Shown: piece after piece, positions 42,249-43,465 of the stretch
Layout: every line of letters begins with the position of its first letter
How positions within the stretch are numbered: the stretch's first letter is position 1
IMG/VR virus record: IMGVR_UViG_3300046028_003758
Location: 1-43,465 of that record
Source: a virus
Length of the DNA stretch: 43,465 nucleotides
Direction: 5' to 3' (one strand)
Notes under the pieces: model-generated
The model's database searches: none
What the model was told of the DNA's origin: nothing
Seen by the model: only the letters and a program-made list of their open reading frames with translations
Translations under genes and position numbers: made by a program

Positions 42249-43232
42249 ATGAAAAAGAAAAACATATTTGAGAGAAGAGTAAATATTCTTCCATATGAAT
42301 ATCCATCTTTATTAAAATACAAAGATGCTATTAGACATTCGTATTGGATTGATACAGAATACAATTTCACTACAGATATAAATGATTACAAAGTTAACAT
42401 ATCTGATGTTGAGAGAAGTATCATTAAGAAAACTATGTTAGCTATATCTCAAATAGAGGTTAATGTAAAAACTTTTTGGGCTGACATGTATAAGAGAATG
42501 CCCATAACGGAAATTGGTGACGTTGGTATGACATTTGCCGAGAGTGAAGTTCGTCATAAAGATGCATATGCAAGATTACTTAGAATATTAGGATTAGAAG
42601 ATGAGTTTAGAACTGTCGTTGAAATCCCTGCTATAAGAGATAGGATAGCTTACCTTTCAAAATACTTAGATGGTACTCGTAGTAGAGATGATAAAATGTA
42701 TACTAAATCTGTATTATTATTTTCACTATTTATAGAGCATGTATCATTATTTTCACAATTTTTGATAATGATGTCTTTTAATAAAGAGAGAAACATATTT
42801 AAAGGAATTTCAAATGTTGTAGAAGCTACATCTAAGGAAGAGGATATTCATGGAAACTTTGGTGCTGAAATTATAAATATAGTTAAGGAAGAGAATCCTG
42901 AATGGTTTGATGATGAATTTAATAGTTTGATATACTCTGCATGTCAAAAGGCATACAAGTCTGAATGTAAAATATTAGATTGGATTTTTGAAGATGGAGA
43001 GTTAGATTTCCTACCAAAGGAAACTATTAAACATTTTATAATGAATAGATTTAATAATTCTTTGAATAGAATTCAAATGGATAGTATATTTGAGGTTGAC
43101 AAAGATTTATTAAAAAATGTTCATTGGTTTGATTTAGAGATTATGTCAACAAAGGAAGGTGATTTCTTTTATAAAAGACAAATAGATTATTCCAAAAAAA
43201 CAAAATCCATAACTGAAGACGATTTATTCTAA
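42249..43232 (+). CDS. nrdB: Class I ribonucleotide reductase beta subunit
   Basis: A 327-residue NrdB with start ATG 42249; a TTG at 42216 is open but less likely. Iron ligands are visible. ESEVRHKDAY gives E100-x-x-H103 and the radical Tyr107 at the E.coli-type spacing (E115, H118, Y122). FIEHVSLF carries the third Glu. KEEDIHGNFG gives the last Glu-x-x-His pair. It therefore seems a class Ia/b-like radical subunit that passes its radical to NrdA in the next gene. nrdB stands before nrdA, the reverse of the usual bacterial order. It supplies deoxynucleotides for phage replication. Catalytic residues are all present. Confidence 0.85.
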   Translation: MKKKNIFERRVNILPYEYPSLLKYKDAIRHSYWIDTEYNFTTDINDYKVNISDVERSIIKKTMLAISQIEVNVKTFWADMYKRMPITEIGDVGMTFAESEVRHKDAYARLLRILGLEDEFRTVVEIPAIRDRIAYLSKYLDGTRSRDDKMYTKSVLLFSLFIEHVSLFSQFLIMMSFNKERNIFKGISNVVEATSKEEDIHGNFGAEIINIVKEENPEWFDDEFNSLIYSACQKAYKSECKILDWIFEDGELDFLPKETIKHFIMNRFNNSLNRIQMDSIFEVDKDLLKNVHWFDLEIMSTKEGDFFYKRQIDYSKKTKSITEDDLF

Positions 43233-43252
43233 ACTAAACAACTGAAAAAAAA

Positions 43253-43465
43253 ATGAATTATAAAGATTATTATTGGCTTAATGAAGATTCTAGGACATTT
43301 TTGTCAAGAGGTTACATATCAGAATCTGCTGAACAGAGAGTGAGAGAAATTTCAAAAGCAGCTGAAAGTATACTTGAAATAGAAGGATTTGCTGATAAGT
43401 TTGAAAACTATATGTCTAAAGGTTTCTATAGTTTATCGACTCCTGTATGGATTAACTTTGCAATC
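43253..43465 (+). CDS. nrdA: Ribonucleotide reductase alpha subunit, N-terminal 71 residues (partial)
   Basis: Reading from ATG 43253, 20 bases after nrdB, the frame stays open to the window end. It contains TFLSRGYISESAEQRVREIS, AAESILEIEGFADKF, then YMSKGFYSLSTPVWINFA. This is the N-terminal half of the RNR large-subunit fold, with the 'LSRGY' and 'GFYSLS.PVW.NF' landmarks. No ATP-cone precedes it, so allosteric activity control may be absent. The active-site cysteines lie outside the window. The family call is good. Confidence 0.85.
   Translation, partial: MNYKDYYWLNEDSRTFLSRGYISESAEQRVREISKAAESILEIEGFADKFENYMSKGFYSLSTPVWINFAI

Noticed and set aside
1-43465. tRNA genes, insertion sequences, integrase or attachment sites
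   Set aside because: I saw no tRNA cloverleaf candidates, no transposase or integrase motifs and no terminal inverted repeats. There are hardly any gaps large enough to hold them.

Overview
This window is a contiguous piece of a tailed-phage genome. It is a T4-like contractile-tailed phage (myovirus), AT-rich, with every gene on the + strand and packed end to end; no gene-free stretch exceeds about 130 bases. The T4-type hallmarks are the major capsid C-terminus (gp23), tail sheath (gp18), tail tube (gp19), gp26- and gp53-like baseplate proteins, a long tape measure, gp32, UvsX, an RNase H/FEN nuclease, gp41 helicase and NrdB/NrdA. Start codons are preceded by A-rich DNA rather than Shine-Dalgarno sequences, and one TAnnTTTG promoter element is visible. 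Both fit a Bacteroidota (Flavobacteriia-like) host, but that is inference.

Layout. 1-910: end of the capsid gene, a strong terminator, then a PhoH-type ATPase. 925-5654: small structural proteins and fibre genes, including a collagen-like fibre ending in an S74 self-cleaving chaperone. 5664-8994: a conserved protein of unknown role, three 2-oxoglutarate/Fe(II) oxygenase-like proteins and a sulfotransferase. 9026-11931: three tandem paralogues, each mostly one six-bladed kelch-like beta-propeller. 11953-16509: a GT9-like protein, a GT-A protein, a DUF6445-like oxygenase-fold protein and a double-domain GT2 protein, then a 20-codon remnant of another glycosyltransferase. 16601-21671: two large fibre proteins with collagen-like shafts and three and one six-bladed propellers. 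21730-22390: two small proteins. 22520-36002: neck, sheath, tube, tail chaperones, tape measure and baseplate. 36056-43465: a replication and nucleotide module with a small divergent family-A DNA polymerase, gp32, UvsX, FEN nuclease, helicase and ribonucleotide reductase.

How it works together. The fibre repertoire holds seven propellers of six blades each and three kinds of N-terminal anchor. It is interleaved with enzymes able to hydroxylate, glycosylate and sulfate a substrate, which suggests a receptor-binding and virion-decoration island between capsid and neck genes. A repeated TATTTATA element lies just upstream of most transcription-unit starts and is probably the phage promoter signal; two good intrinsic terminators isolate the capsid gene and one small gene.

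The most striking sequence-scale signal is a missing word. Reading the window through by eye I found no GATC at all and no GGWCC. The coding sequence avoids them by synonymous choice: Asp before a C-initial codon is always GAC, and Gly-Pro is always written GGC-CC or GGG-CC. This looks like strong counter-selection by host restriction enzymes.
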